NCBI GenBank assembly: GCA_028717985.1
Contig: JAQUMS010000076.1
Coordinates: 1-6,490, forward strand
Origin: Candidatus Omnitrophota bacterium
Lineage (GTDB): Bacteria; Omnitrophota; Gorgyraeia; Gygaellales; Profunditerraquicolaceae
Length of the DNA stretch: 6,490 nt
Reading direction: 5' to 3'
The notes beneath the pieces were generated by a model, which saw only the letters and a list, made by a program, of their open reading frames with translations, had not been told where the DNA came from and ran no database searches. Of the stretch, positions 6,467 through 6,490 are shown piece by piece. Position 1 is the stretch's first letter, and each line of letters starts with the position of its first letter. A program made the position numbers and the translations under genes.

Positions 6467-6490
6467 CTCTAAATAACTAACTTTTGTATG
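6467..6490. other. Short AT-rich edge sequence, no feature seen
   Basis: The bases to the right of the promoter are AT-rich and hold no recognisable gene end, terminator or site. The upstream neighbour of the giant gene is outside the window. Confidence 0.5.

Overview
The window is one end of a very large gene plus its control region. A single reading frame on the minus strand begins with ATG at 6127 and stays open to the left edge. That gives at least 2,042 residues with no stop, so the gene is truncated by the window and its C-terminus is not visible. No other credible protein-coding gene is present.

The protein is secreted and multi-domain. In order it has a Sec signal peptide (residues 1-29/30), a long Ser/Thr/Asn-rich segment containing a beta-rich module (about 249-338), a papain-fold domain resembling peptidase C39 (about 603-730, candidate Cys615/His688/Asp701), and a Ser-rich tether with regularly spaced Lys (about 755-850). 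A low-complexity stretch follows, then a TPR-like helical region (about 1140-1330). Last comes a beta-solenoid of roughly 27 repeats of about 22 residues (1442 to beyond 2042). This looks like a giant surface or adhesin-type protein. Its exact function is unknown.

The 363 bases to the right of the start (6128-6490) form a 5' regulatory region read on the minus strand. They hold a strong sigma70-type promoter (TTGACA, 17 bp, TATACT), a 16-bp inverted repeat, a c-di-GMP-I (GEMM-I) riboswitch aptamer, an intrinsic terminator that shares bases with the 3' edge of the aptamer, and a modest ribosome binding site. The geometry predicts that c-di-GMP prevents termination and turns the gene on, which fits production of a surface protein in the attached or biofilm state.

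The most unexplained signal is the 10-mer AACCGTATCA. It occurs seven times exactly and once with one mismatch, on both strands, only within 4412-6002 (the N-terminal third of the gene). The same DNA word is kept although it encodes different peptides in the two orientations.

The organism is probably an uncultured bacterium with an outer membrane. Giant secreted proteins mixing C39-like, TPR and beta-helical parts recall Omnitrophota and related lineages, but this is a low-confidence impression from architecture alone.
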